DNA of 64,000 nucleotides from Oceanimonas baumannii (lineage in GTDB: Bacteria > Pseudomonadota > Gammaproteobacteria > Enterobacterales > Aeromonadaceae). The position numbers were made by a program, and so were the translations under genes. Location of the stretch: the NCBI RefSeq assembly GCF_002245495.1, contig NZ_NQJF01000003.1, forward strand, positions 62,001 through 126,000, read 5' to 3'. Shown in pieces: positions 50,777-59,690 of this stretch (positions within the stretch are counted from its first letter, which is position 1; each line of letters begins with the position of its first letter). The notes below the pieces were generated by a model. It worked only from the letters and a program-made list of their open reading frames with translations. It did not search any database and was not told the DNA's origin.

Positions 50777-52730
50777 ACTGCTGGTGGCGAACCGGGGCGA
50801 GATTGCTTGCCGGGTACTCAGTACTGCGCGTCGTCTGGGACTGCAAACCGTGGCCGTGTATTCCGATGCCGATCGTCATGCCCGGCATGTCACTCTGGCC
50901 GACGAAGCCTGGCATCTGGGTCCGGCACCGGCGGCAGACAGCTATCTTAATCAGGCAGCGTTACTGGACATTGCCGGCAGCTGCGGTGCCGATGCGGTGC
51001 ATCCGGGTTACGGCTTTCTGTCGGAACATGCCGGCTTTGCTCAGGGGTGTGCCGAGGCTGGCCTGGTGTTTGTAGGGCCTCCTCCTGCCGCCATTGCCGC
51101 CATGGGCGACAAGGCCGCCGCCAAGACGCTGATGGCCGGTGCCGGAGTCCCTCTGGTGCCCGGCTATCATGGTGAGGAGCAGAGTCATGAGCGGCTGCAG
51201 CGTGAAGCAGATGACTGCGGCTACCCGCTGCTACTCAAGGCGGTCGCCGGCGGTGGCGGCAAGGGCATGCGCATTGTGCACAGCCCCGCCGGCTTTGATG
51301 AGGCGCTGGCCGCCGCCCGGCGCGAAGCCAAGTCGTCTTTCGGCAACGACGCCATGCTGCTGGAGCACTACCTGCCCGAGGCGCGTCATGTGGAAGTACA
51401 GGTATTCTGCGACAGTCATGGCAACGGCCTGTATCTTTCCGAGCGTGACTGTTCGGTGCAACGTCGTCATCAGAAGATTCTGGAAGAGGCCCCTGCCCCC
51501 GGGCTGACTTCTGCCATCCGCTCCGCCATGGGTGAAGCAGCGGTGCGGGCCGCTCAAGCCATCGGCTATTGTGGGGCTGGCACGGTGGAGTTTCTCTATA
51601 CCGCAGACGGCCACTTCTTCTTTATGGAAATGAACACCCGGCTACAGGTAGAGCACCCGGTGACCGAGATGATTACCGGACTCGATCTGGTGGAGTGGCA
51701 GTTGCGCACGGCGGCAGGCCAGCCTCTGCCGCTGACCCAGGAACAAGTGACCCTTCGCGGACACGCCGTGGAGGCCCGAATCTACGCCGAAGACACCGGA
51801 CATGATTTCCTGCCCGCTTCCGGCACTCTGTATGCGTTGCACCCGCCGCCGCTCTCAAACAAGGTACGCCTCGACACCGGCGTGCGACAAGGGGATCAGG
51901 TAGGCATTTATTATGATCCGCTGATCGCCAAACTGATCGTGCACGATCACAACCGTGAAGCCGCCCTTGCCGGCCTTGCCCGGGCACTGGAGCAGTATCG
52001 CATCGGCGGCGTCAAAACCAATATCGGCTTTTTGCACCGCTTGTGCCAGCAACCAGCATTTCGGGCCGGTGAGCTGCATACCCGTTTTATCGAGCAACAC
52101 CGCCACAGCCTGTTTCCGGCTCCCGGGTTGTCAACCGGTGAAGTGCTGGCAATGGCCGCCCTGGCTTATGCCCTCAGCCTGCCTAAGCCCGGGGATGCAC
52201 CCTTTGCCACCAGCACCGGCTGGCGTCTGAATCAAGCGGCGGAATACCGGCTGCGACTGGAATACCTGAATGATGTCCATGAGGTAAACCTGACCGCCTC
52301 GGCTAACGGCTGGCGAGCACAAGTGAGCGAACAAGAGCATGAACTTAGCGGGGAGCTGAGCGGAGAAGGATTGCAGCTGAACCTCAACGGTGACCGGATT
52401 GGTCTGCATGTCGCTCTGCATGATAAGCACATCTGGCTGTTTTACCGGGGCGAGCGCTTTGATCTGCGCCGGGTGGCCGACGACACCGGTGCCGGCCATG
52501 CCATCGCCGGCGACAGTCTCACAGCCCCCATGCCCGGGCTGGTGGCCGAGCTGAAGGTGGCCGAAGGCGACGAGGTGGCTGAAGGCCAGTCTCTGCTGGT
52601 ACTGGAAGCCATGAAGATGGAGCATCCCATACGCGCTCCCATGGCGGGGCGGGTCGCGGAAATTCACTTTCGCGCCGGCGACCAGGTAAATGAAGGAGAC
52701 GAGCTGTTAAGGCTGAAACCCCATGATTAA
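50766..52730 (+). CDS. liuD: 3-methylcrotonyl-CoA carboxylase, alpha (biotin) subunit LiuD
   Basis: A 654-residue biotin carboxylase plus biotin carrier. The start at 50766 begins MLTKLLVANRGEIACRV, the usual N-terminus; the frame is open 32 codons further upstream, inside liuC. ATP-grasp motif KAVAGGGGKGMRIV, EMNTRLQVEHPVTEMITG, then a BT domain and the C-terminal biotin-carrier motif LEAMKMEHPI with Lys617 as the biotin site. Works with LiuB. Confidence 0.96.
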   Translation: MLTKLLVANRGEIACRVLSTARRLGLQTVAVYSDADRHARHVTLADEAWHLGPAPAADSYLNQAALLDIAGSCGADAVHPGYGFLSEHAGFAQGCAEAGLVFVGPPPAAIAAMGDKAAAKTLMAGAGVPLVPGYHGEEQSHERLQREADDCGYPLLLKAVAGGGGKGMRIVHSPAGFDEALAAARREAKSSFGNDAMLLEHYLPEARHVEVQVFCDSHGNGLYLSERDCSVQRRHQKILEEAPAPGLTSAIRSAMGEAAVRAAQAIGYCGAGTVEFLYTADGHFFFMEMNTRLQVEHPVTEMITGLDLVEWQLRTAAGQPLPLTQEQVTLRGHAVEARIYAEDTGHDFLPASGTLYALHPPPLSNKVRLDTGVRQGDQVGIYYDPLIAKLIVHDHNREAALAGLARALEQYRIGGVKTNIGFLHRLCQQPAFRAGELHTRFIEQHRHSLFPAPGLSTGEVLAMAALAYALSLPKPGDAPFATSTGWRLNQAAEYRLRLEYLNDVHEVNLTASANGWRAQVSEQEHELSGELSGEGLQLNLNGDRIGLHVALHDKHIWLFYRGERFDLRRVADDTGAGHAIAGDSLTAPMPGLVAELKVAEGDEVAEGQSLLVLEAMKMEHPIRAPMAGRVAEIHFRAGDQVNEGDELLRLKPHD

Positions 52731-52752
52731 GCAAGGTGCGTTGGTCGTCACT

Positions 52753-52799
52753 CCGCGAAGGCGGTCCATAAAGACAACTCTGGGCTCCCGCCTTCACGG
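52753..52799. repeat. REP-like palindromic element (copy 2)
   Basis: Arms CCGCGAAGGCGG (52753-52764) and CCGCCTTCACGG (52788-52799) pair at 11 of 12 bases. The arm is shared with the element at 36300-36352. Lies between liuD and liuE and could stall transcription or shape mRNA stability. Confidence 0.65.
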
Positions 52800-52843
52800 A
52801 ATCACCCCTGTTTTCTCTCCGGCACACAAGGGAGAAACCCCGA

Positions 52844-53731
52844 ATGGATAGCGTCAAACTGGTGGAAATGGGCCCGCGGGACGGCCTGCAAAATGAACCG
52901 GCTCTCGTGCCTGCTGCCATTAAGATAGAACTGGTGGAGCGACTGGCGGACTGCGGTTTTGCTTATATCGAGGCAGCCAGCTTTGTTTCCCCCAGGCGGA
53001 TACCACAAATGGCTGACAGCAGCGGGGTATTAACAGGCATTCGCCGCCGTGAGGGAGTCGTGTATTCGGCGCTCACCCCCAACCTGCAAGGGCTGCAAGC
53101 GGCCTTGGCCGCCGGTGCCGACGAGGTAGCGGTGTTTACCGCCGCCTCGGAACGCTTTTGCCAAAGAAACATCAACTGCTCAGTGGCAGAGAGCCTTGAG
53201 CGCTTTGCGCCGGTGCTGCAACTGGCCCATGAGCGAGGAGTTCGGGTACGGGGATATGTCTCCACCGTACTCGGCTGCCCCTATGAAGGAAACATTGCCC
53301 CCGCTGCCGTGGCCCGGGTGGCAGGAGCACTGTATCGCCTGGGCTGCCATGAAATTTCGCTGGGGGACACCATCGGTACCGGTACTCCCCGAGCGGCGGT
53401 GGCCATGCTGTCGGCGGTACGTCAGGAGGTACCACTGGTGAGGCTGGCAGCCCACTTTCACGATACTTACGGCCAGGCCCTGGCCAACCTGTATGCGTTG
53501 CTGGAGCAGGGTCTGCGCATTATCGACAGCTCGGTAGCGGGCCTGGGAGGCTGCCCCTATGCGCACGGCGCCACCGGTAATGTGGCCAGCGAGGACGTGG
53601 TCTACCTGCTGCACGGCCTGGGCCTGGAAACAGGAGTGGATCTCGACCGGCTGGTGGCTACCGGTCGCTGGGTAAGCCTGCAACTGGGCCGGGAAAACGG
53701 TTCTAAAACCGGGCGAGCCTGGAATGGATAA
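52844..53731 (+). CDS. liuE: Hydroxymethylglutaryl-CoA lyase
   Basis: A 295-residue TIM-barrel lyase splitting HMG-CoA into acetoacetate and acetyl-CoA. VEMGPRDGLQNEPALVP (metal/Arg-Asp motif), SCVFGCPYEG-like STVLGCPYEGNIAP, EISLGDTIGTGTP, LAAHFHDTYGQALANL and the catalytic-loop Cys in VAGLGGCPYAHGATGNVASEDVVYLL are all present. It follows liuD by 113 bases that hold a REP-like palindrome. Confidence 0.95.
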   Translation: MDSVKLVEMGPRDGLQNEPALVPAAIKIELVERLADCGFAYIEAASFVSPRRIPQMADSSGVLTGIRRREGVVYSALTPNLQGLQAALAAGADEVAVFTAASERFCQRNINCSVAESLERFAPVLQLAHERGVRVRGYVSTVLGCPYEGNIAPAAVARVAGALYRLGCHEISLGDTIGTGTPRAAVAMLSAVRQEVPLVRLAAHFHDTYGQALANLYALLEQGLRIIDSSVAGLGGCPYAHGATGNVASEDVVYLLHGLGLETGVDLDRLVATGRWVSLQLGRENGSKTGRAWNG

Positions 53732-53858
53732 AGCTGGGAGCATCGTACAGCGCGGTTGCGCGACGGAGCGTACAGGGAGGTATTCACAGCATGCCGGAGA
53801 AGCTGTGCGCTTTGGCTGACGCAAGTGCACAATACTGCTGGCGCCTGTATATAACGAA

Positions 53859-53884
53859 AAAAAGGGAGCCGAAGCTCCCTTTTT
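53859..53884. terminator. Terminator between liuE and mdh
   Basis: AAAAAGGGAGC / GCTCCCTTTTT stem with a CGAA loop. It has a T-tract for both directions and lies between convergent liuE and mdh. Confidence 0.9.
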
Positions 53885-53905
53885 GATGTCTTGCTCGATA
53901 ACCGA

Positions 53906-54844
53906 TTACTGGTTAACGAATTCCACACCTTTCTGGATGTCGCCACGCAGGGTTTCCAGCATGCCATCCATTGCAGCCTGTTCAAAGGCGCTGATTTCAC
54001 CGTAAGGCAGTACTTTTTCTACGCCATTCTTGCCGAGCAGTACCGGCTGAGCGAAGAAAACAGCGTGCTCGCTGCCGCCGTCCACATAGGTGCACTCAAC
54101 CACATTGGCTTCACCCTGCATGGCCTTGACCAGAGACAGAGCGAAACGGCAGGCAGCCTGACCCATGGACAGGGTGGCGGAGCCGCCGCCGGCCTTGGCT
54201 TCAACCACTTCGGTACCGGCGTTCTGAATGCGGTAGGTCAGCTTCTCGATTTCCTCATCAGAGAAGGAAGCGCCTTCCACCTGAGACAGCAGCGGCAGAA
54301 TGGTCACGCCGCTGTGGCCACCGATAACGGGAACCTTAACGTCGGATACGTTCAGACCCTTGGCTTCGGCCACGAAGGTCTCGGCGCGGATCACGTCCAG
54401 GGTAGTGATACCGAACAACTTGTTCTTGTTGTACACACCGGCCTTTTTCAGCACTTCGGCGGCGATCGGCACAGTCGTGTTCACCGGGTTGGTGATGATA
54501 CCGATGCAGGCCTGAGGACAGGCAGCGGCGGCTTTTTCGATCAGGTTCTTAACGATACCGGCGTTCACGTTGAACAAGTCGGCACGATCCATGCCCGGCT
54601 TACGGGCTACACCGGCGGAGATCAGCACGATGTCGGCACCGGTCAGGGCCGGAGTAGGATCTTCACCGCCAAAACCAACCACATTAACCGCAGTGGGGAT
54701 GTGGCTCAGATCGGCAGCTACGCCGGGAGTGACGGGAGCGATATCGTACAGGCTCAGTTCAGAACCGGCAGGCAGGTTGTTCTTCAACAGCAAAGCGAGA
54801 GCCTGACCGATACCACCGGCAGCTCCTAGTACGGCAACTTTCAT
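53906..54844 (-). CDS. mdh: Malate dehydrogenase
   Basis: A 312-residue NAD-dependent TCA-cycle enzyme. [21 protein letters not shown] nucleotide fold, [52 protein letters not shown], and the catalytic-His region [14 protein letters not shown]. Length equals that of E. coli Mdh. In enterics mdh and argR are neighbours; here the art operon lies between them. Confidence 0.98.
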   Translation of the reverse strand: MKVAVLGAAGGIGQALALLLKNNLPAGSELSLYDIAPVTPGVAADLSHIPTAVNVVGFGGEDPTPALTGADIVLISAGVARKPGMDRADLFNVNAGIVKNLIEKAAAACPQACIGIITNPVNTTVPIAAEVLKKAGVYNKNKLFGITTLDVIRAETFVAEAKGLNVSDVKVPVIGGHSGVTILPLLSQVEGASFSDEEIEKLTYRIQNAGTEVVEAKAGGGSATLSMGQAACRFALSLVKAMQGEANVVECTYVDGGSEHAVFFAQPVLLGKNGVEKVLPYGEISAFEQAAMDGMLETLRGDIQKGVEFVNQ

Positions 54845-55038
54845 AACTGAACTCCGTTTATTATTGAATAGTTATACGTTTCCTGGGCCCTAGCAAAATA
54901 GCGAAAGCGCGCTTTAAACACAATGCCCGGACCCATCAAATGTAATGGTTATGTGAGCCAACGCAGCTCAACAACCCTGGTGCGTACCCCCATGGCACAA
55001 AGCAGACAGGGGGCGCTGCTACCGCATGTGGCATCACG

Positions 55039-55716
55039 TTACCCCTGCTGCTGGAAGGCCAGAGCACGGCGCTCCAGCAGACGAAACAACCAGGTCAGCA
55101 GACTGTTCATCAGCAGGTAAATGGCACCGGCCACACCAAACACCGCCAGCGTGTCATAAGTTTGCCCGTTGATACGCTGGGCCAGGCCCATGATGTCCAT
55201 AATGGAGATAGTACTGGCCAGAGAGCTGCCCTTGAGCACCAGCACCACTTCATTGGAATAGGCAGGAATCACCCGGCGCATGGCATGACGCAACTTAACA
55301 TTCAGCGTTTGCCACTCATTCATGCCCAGTGCACGGCAGGCCAGGGTTTCCCCTTTGGGAACCGCGTCCAGCGCCCCTTTAAACAGCCGGCAGGTATAGG
55401 CTCCGGCATTCATGCCCAACGCCAGAATGGCGCAGAACATGGGCTCACGCAAATAGGCCCAGGCCCAGCTTTGCTTCACCCAGTCAAACTGGGCCGGACC
55501 GTAATAAATCAGAAAAATCTGAACCAGCAAAGGCGTTCCTGTAATCAGCAACAGATAGCCTTCTGCCAGCCAGTGCAGTACCGGTGTCCGCCGGTCCAGC
55601 ACCCAGGTGAGCAACAAGGCGATCACCAGCCCCAGCAACAGACCGGACGCCGTAATAAGCAGCGTGATCTGCAAGCCATCCAGCAGGATCTGGGAATAAT
55701 CGAGCAATTTAGTCAT
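55039..55716 (-). CDS. artM: Arginine ABC transporter permease ArtM
   Basis: A 225-residue permease of the HisM/ArtM type with about five membrane helices, starting [29 protein letters not shown]. The EAA-type motif is [28 protein letters not shown]. Last gene of artPIQM and overlaps artQ by 8 bases. With ArtQ it forms the arginine channel. Confidence 0.94.
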   Translation of the reverse strand: MTKLLDYSQILLDGLQITLLITASGLLLGLVIALLLTWVLDRRTPVLHWLAEGYLLLITGTPLLVQIFLIYYGPAQFDWVKQSWAWAYLREPMFCAILALGMNAGAYTCRLFKGALDAVPKGETLACRALGMNEWQTLNVKLRHAMRRVIPAYSNEVVLVLKGSSLASTISIMDIMGLAQRINGQTYDTLAVFGVAGAIYLLMNSLLTWLFRLLERRALAFQQQG

Positions 55717-56356
55717 AACGGGTTACCCTCGCCTGCAGTCGTTTCAGGCCCTGCTGGCTGATCAGGGTAATCACCAGATAAACCAGTGCCGCCAGCGCAT
55801 ACCAGGTAAAAGGCTCATACGTACTGGCCGCCGCCGACTTGGCCTGATGCATCAGATCATGCACACCAATCAGCGACACCAGGGCGGTATCCTTAAGCAA
55901 TACCAGCCACTGGTTACTCAGCCCCGGCAGGGCATGTCGCCAGGTTTGCGGTAACACGATACGAAAAAAAGTATACAACGGCGGTAGTCCCAGCGCCTGG
56001 GCCGCCTGCCGCTGACCACGGGAGACCGCATTCAGTGCTCCCCGCAGGGTTTGCGCGGAATAGGCGGCAAACAACAGCGACAACGCAGTAACCCCGCACC
56101 AGAACGGGCTGAATTCAATATATTCGCCGGTCAGTAAAAACAATACCTGAGTGGAGCCGAAGTAGATAAAAAACACCACCAGAATTTCCGGCAGGCCACG
56201 CAGCACAGTGGTAAGGGTAAACGCCGGCAGCCGAAGCAGCCGCCAGCGGCTCATTTCGGCACCGCACAACAGGACGGCGAGTACCATACCCACCGCCAGC
56301 GATACCAATGCCAGCCCGAGCGTCATCAGGCCGGCATTCAATAAATGATTCATCAT
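55709..56356 (-). CDS. artQ: Arginine ABC transporter permease ArtQ
   Basis: A 215-residue permease with about five helices ([38 protein letters not shown]). EAA-type loop [34 protein letters not shown]. One base separates it from artI and it overlaps artM by 8 bases. Confidence 0.94.
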   Translation of the reverse strand: MMNHLLNAGLMTLGLALVSLAVGMVLAVLLCGAEMSRWRLLRLPAFTLTTVLRGLPEILVVFFIYFGSTQVLFLLTGEYIEFSPFWCGVTALSLLFAAYSAQTLRGALNAVSRGQRQAAQALGLPPLYTFFRIVLPQTWRHALPGLSNQWLVLLKDTALVSLIGVHDLMHQAKSAAASTYEPFTWYALAALVYLVITLISQQGLKRLQARVTRYD

Positions 56357-56357
56357 C

Positions 56358-57098
56358 TTACTTGGGGAAGTATTTGCCGTAGAGGCTGTCGTAGGTGCCG
56401 TTTTCCTTCAGCTCGGCCAGTCCCTGGTTCAGCTTGTCGAGCAGCGCCTGGTTGCCTTTGGTCACCGCAATACCAAAACCGGTGCCGAAGTAATTGGCAT
56501 CGGTAACGGACTCACCCATCACGGCATAACCACTGTTTTTGCTCAGCCAGTCACCCACTACGGCGGTATCAGCAAACACCGCTTCAACACGACCGTTGGT
56601 CATGTCCAGCAGACCGTCCTGCACACTTTGATAAGGACGTGACTTAAGGCCTTCACCTTCCAGCTTGTCCTGAATGTATTTTTGATGGGAAGTGCCGTTC
56701 TGCACGCCCACAGTCAGACCTTTCAGCTCATCAACGCTGCTGTATTTGCCGACAGGAGCCACAAATACGGCGGAGTTTTCGTAGTAAATATCGCTGAAAT
56801 CAACCTGCTCGGTGCGTTCGGGGGTGATATCCATCGCGGCAATCGCAGCATGGTAACGTTTGAATTTAAGGCTGGGGATCAGGCTGTCAAAAGCCTGGTT
56901 GTGAAAACTGCACTCCAGCTCCGCCACCTCGCACAGCGCCCTGGCCAGCTCAATATCAAAGCCCTGCATTTCGTTGTTGTCATCAACAAACTCAAAGGGA
57001 GGGTAAGCCGCGTTGGTCACAAACTTGACTTCCTCGGCCAGAGCAGCAGTGCTGCCAAACGTCGCCAGCAGAGCGATAGACAACAGGGTCTTTTTCAT
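56358..57098 (-). CDS. artI: Arginine-binding periplasmic protein ArtI
   Basis: A 246-residue solute-binding protein with a Sec signal peptide ([23 protein letters not shown]). The ligand-binding core has [49 protein letters not shown] and [12 protein letters not shown]. The two cysteines in [10 protein letters not shown] likely form a disulfide, as in other arginine-binding proteins. Second gene of the artPIQM operon. Confidence 0.93.
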   Translation of the reverse strand: MKKTLLSIALLATFGSTAALAEEVKFVTNAAYPPFEFVDDNNEMQGFDIELARALCEVAELECSFHNQAFDSLIPSLKFKRYHAAIAAMDITPERTEQVDFSDIYYENSAVFVAPVGKYSSVDELKGLTVGVQNGTSHQKYIQDKLEGEGLKSRPYQSVQDGLLDMTNGRVEAVFADTAVVGDWLSKNSGYAVMGESVTDANYFGTGFGIAVTKGNQALLDKLNQGLAELKENGTYDSLYGKYFPK

Positions 57099-57111
57099 GA
57101 GTATATCCTTA

Positions 57112-57849
57112 TTAATGAGTCAGAAATTCCGCCAGACGCTGAGTCTGAGGATGATCAAGCAAGGCTGCATCGCCATATTCCACCAGCTTGCCCTGCTCAA
57201 GGTACGCCACTTTGGTGGCCACCCGGCGGGCAAAGTTGACTTCGTGGGTCACTATAACCTGAGTGATGCCGGTTTTGCCCAGTTGCAAAATAATCTCGGC
57301 CACTTCTTTGGTAATTTCCGGATCCAGTGCCGCCGTGGGCTCGTCAAACAGCAGCACCTGCGGGTTCATCATCAGCGCCCTGGCAATCGCCACCCGCTGC
57401 TGTTGTCCTCCGGACAGAGCGCCGGGCCAGGCATGACGCTTGTCGGCCAGTTTGAGCTGCTCCAGCAACTGCACGGCTTTTTGCTGGGCATCAACCTTGC
57501 TCATGCCCAGCACTTTAAGTGGGGCCTCCAGCAGGTTTTGCTCAACGGTCAGGTGAGGCCAGAGATGATATTGCTGAAATACCATGCCTACCTTACCCCG
57601 CAGCAGCTGGGCCCGCTTGGCCAGACGGCTGTTATTATCGGCGGGAAAAGTGAACTGCTCTCCAACAATGGAAAGTGTGCCGGCATCCGGAACATCCAGC
57701 AGGTTCATCAGTCTTAGCAAAGAACTTTTTCCTGCTCCACTGGGGCCAAGTAGTACTAATGTCTCTCCGGCATCGCATTGCAACGAAACCTGGCTTAAAA
57801 TTTCCTGGCCGGACCAGGACTTGCTTATGCCGCTGAATTCTATGCCCAT
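57112..57849 (-). CDS. artP: Arginine ABC transporter ATP-binding protein ArtP
   Basis: A 245-residue ATPase of the polar amino-acid type. Walker A LLGPSGAGKSSLLRLMN, Q-loop in MVFQQYHLWPHLTV, signature ALSGGQQQRVAIARAL and Walker B VLLFDEPTAALDPE; switch His in VIVTHEVNFAR. First gene of artPIQM; divergent from argR over two ARG-box-like palindromes. The ribosome site before its ATG is weak. Confidence 0.95.
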   Translation of the reverse strand: MGIEFSGISKSWSGQEILSQVSLQCDAGETLVLLGPSGAGKSSLLRLMNLLDVPDAGTLSIVGEQFTFPADNNSRLAKRAQLLRGKVGMVFQQYHLWPHLTVEQNLLEAPLKVLGMSKVDAQQKAVQLLEQLKLADKRHAWPGALSGGQQQRVAIARALMMNPQVLLFDEPTAALDPEITKEVAEIILQLGKTGITQVIVTHEVNFARRVATKVAYLEQGKLVEYGDAALLDHPQTQRLAEFLTH

Positions 57850-57895
57850 GCGCTATATTCACTTCATCTGTCAGAGTCTTTGGCTGATTTTATTT

Positions 57896-57937
57896 TGCAT
57901 TATTGTTAATGCAAGCTAATTTTGCATCTTTATGCAA
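57896..57937. promoter_or_regulatory. Two ARG-box-like operators between artP and argR
   Basis: Box 1 (57896-57913) is TGCATTA-TTGT-TAATGCA with perfect 7-base arms. Box 2 (57922-57937) is TTGCAT-CTTT-ATGCAA. Both resemble the ArgR operator TGAATnnnnATTCA with a G-to-C change. They lie about 20 bases apart centre to centre, the normal layout for a hexamer. Confidence 0.8.
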
Positions 57938-57982
57938 GATAAATGACTATTCCTTGATAAAACCCCATAACGGATAGACAAT

Positions 57983-58483
57983 ATGTCCCATTCACTCACG
58001 CTTGGTCGACTGCAAAAAATGAACGAAAAACAGGAACAGCTGGTCAAGGCGTTTAAAGCGCTGCTAAAAGAAGAGCGCTTCGGCTCTCAGGCGGAAATCG
58101 TCAATGCCCTGCAGGAACTCGGGTTCGAGAACATCAACCAGTCCAAGGTATCCCGCATGCTCAGCAAATTCGGTGCCGTGCGGACCCGCAATGCCAAAAT
58201 GGAAATGGTGTATTGCCTGCCAGTCGAGCTGGGCGTTCCAACCAGTAGCAGCCAGCTTAAAAACCTGGTGCTGGACGTAGGTCATAACAGCGCACTGATC
58301 GTGATACACACCAGCCCCGGCGCGGCTCAGCTGATTGCCCGCATGCTCGACTCCCTGGGCCGGGCCGAAGGTATTCTCGGCACCATTGCCGGTGACGACA
58401 CTATCTTTATTACCCCCACGATGGAAACGCCCATCGAAGAGCTGTATCAGAGCGTACTGGAACTGTTCGAGCAATACGTCTGA
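57983..58483 (+). CDS. argR: Arginine repressor ArgR
   Basis: A 166-residue repressor. The N-terminal winged helix has [59 protein letters not shown]. The C-terminal oligomerisation and arginine-binding domain has [18 protein letters not shown] and [11 protein letters not shown] with the Asp-Asp pair that binds arginine. The start at 57983 adds 12 residues to the enteric form; ATG 58019 is the alternative. It probably regulates itself and artPIQM through the boxes upstream. Confidence 0.97.
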   Translation: MSHSLTLGRLQKMNEKQEQLVKAFKALLKEERFGSQAEIVNALQELGFENINQSKVSRMLSKFGAVRTRNAKMEMVYCLPVELGVPTSSSQLKNLVLDVGHNSALIVIHTSPGAAQLIARMLDSLGRAEGILGTIAGDDTIFITPTMETPIEELYQSVLELFEQYV

Positions 58484-58566
58484 CGCCTGCGGCAAGCTCG
58501 AAGTGCGAAAACAGCAGTGTGGTTGTATCACGCCTCGCACGTCGAGCCCCTCAGGGTATCCGCGTC

Positions 58567-58597
58567 AAATGCCATCCTGGCATTTGACGGTCGGCTC
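58567..58597. repeat. Dispersed palindromic repeat, copy 2
   Basis: AAATGCCA-TCC-TGGCATTT arms, then GACGGTCGGCTC, as in the copy at 44158-44189 but lacking one base. Lies between convergent argR and yfeX. A second imperfect inverted repeat, CTCGAAGTGCGA and TCGCACGTCGAG (58497-58546), sits just upstream. Confidence 0.65.
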
Positions 58598-58693
58598 TTG
58601 CCTGGCTCAATATCAATGCTGCAGGTAACGGCTTACGGCCACTAACTATCCATATCCAGTAGCGAATAAGCTCAACTTACTTAGAGCAGCCAC

Positions 58694-59605
58694 TCACTCC
58701 CCTGCCCGTTCCAGCCATCCCTCAGAAGGTGCAAAAAATGCGGCCCCGGTCTCCGGGCGGGTGAACAGGGTAAGGTGATCAAAATGCCCTTCTTCATCTC
58801 CCCGGTACATACTTTCCAGCATCCGGGTAAAGTGCAGTGGCGTACGGCAGCAGGAAATAAACACCAGCCCCTGCTCAGTGGCACTGCCCCAGGGCATACT
58901 CTGACGCAGAATTTCCATACTGTTACCGGCGGCGTCTTTCAGGCTGGTACGCTTGGTATGAGCAGTGGGAGCCTTGTCGGCAGAGGCAAATTCGATATTG
59001 TCAGCCTTCGTACGCCCGTAAACCTTTTCCTGTGACGTCAGACTCAGTTTTTGCCAGCGAGCCATACGATGGTGATAGCGCTGTACATGCACATAACTGC
59101 CACCGGCAAAGGGGCCTTCCGCCACCAGCGCCACTTCGGCCCTGTGTTCACCTTCTGGGTTTTCGGTACCGTCCACAAAGCCGGTCATGTCACGGCAGTC
59201 AAGATAACGAAAGCCCTGACGTTCGTCCTTCAGCTCTGTCAGGCTGGCCAGCAACGCCATCACACGCTGCGCGGCGATATAGGCAACATCAAGGCGATCG
59301 GCGCGCAACTGAAAGAACAGATCGACAGGGGTTTCGGGAGCCGAACGGTCTCCTTCTCCCTGGGCAGGAAAGGCAGTCAGCTCATTCGGCCGCGCCTGCG
59401 GATAGAGCCCGTCCCAGGCCTCATTGCCGATAGCCACCAGGCCGGAAAAGGCCGCCTCGGGATAAGTCTGTTTCAGCTCCTCCCATAATGCAGGCACGGC
59501 TTTGAGCTTTTCCCGCACCTCGCTCTGGCAGCCAGGCTGAATATTGAAAAACAGGTAATAAGCGTGAAGGTTGGGTTCGGCGCAAATGCCGGCTTGTGCA
59601 GTCAT
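58694..59605 (-). CDS. yfeX: Dyp-type heme peroxidase, YfeX-like
   Basis: A 303-residue Dyp peroxidase. The GxxDG motif (GFVDGTENP) carries the distal Asp, and GGSYVHVQRYHHRMARW, EKVYGRTKADNIEF and the proximal region around KRTSLKDAAGNSMEILRQSMPWGSATEQGLVFISCC are typical of YfeX. It has no signal peptide, so it is probably cytoplasmic. Its start has GGAAGAG upstream. It precedes the ferric-iron uptake genes in transcription direction, separated by 85 bases. The in vivo substrate is debated. Confidence 0.92.
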   Translation of the reverse strand: MTAQAGICAEPNLHAYYLFFNIQPGCQSEVREKLKAVPALWEELKQTYPEAAFSGLVAIGNEAWDGLYPQARPNELTAFPAQGEGDRSAPETPVDLFFQLRADRLDVAYIAAQRVMALLASLTELKDERQGFRYLDCRDMTGFVDGTENPEGEHRAEVALVAEGPFAGGSYVHVQRYHHRMARWQKLSLTSQEKVYGRTKADNIEFASADKAPTAHTKRTSLKDAAGNSMEILRQSMPWGSATEQGLVFISCCRTPLHFTRMLESMYRGDEEGHFDHLTLFTRPETGAAFFAPSEGWLERAGE

Positions 59606-59690
59606 ACTGTGCTCTTCCGTTGCTTCGAGAGCATCCAGTATAACGGCAAAAGCAAGGACTGGGGACAGTGCCAGTCCCTAATTGCGACGC

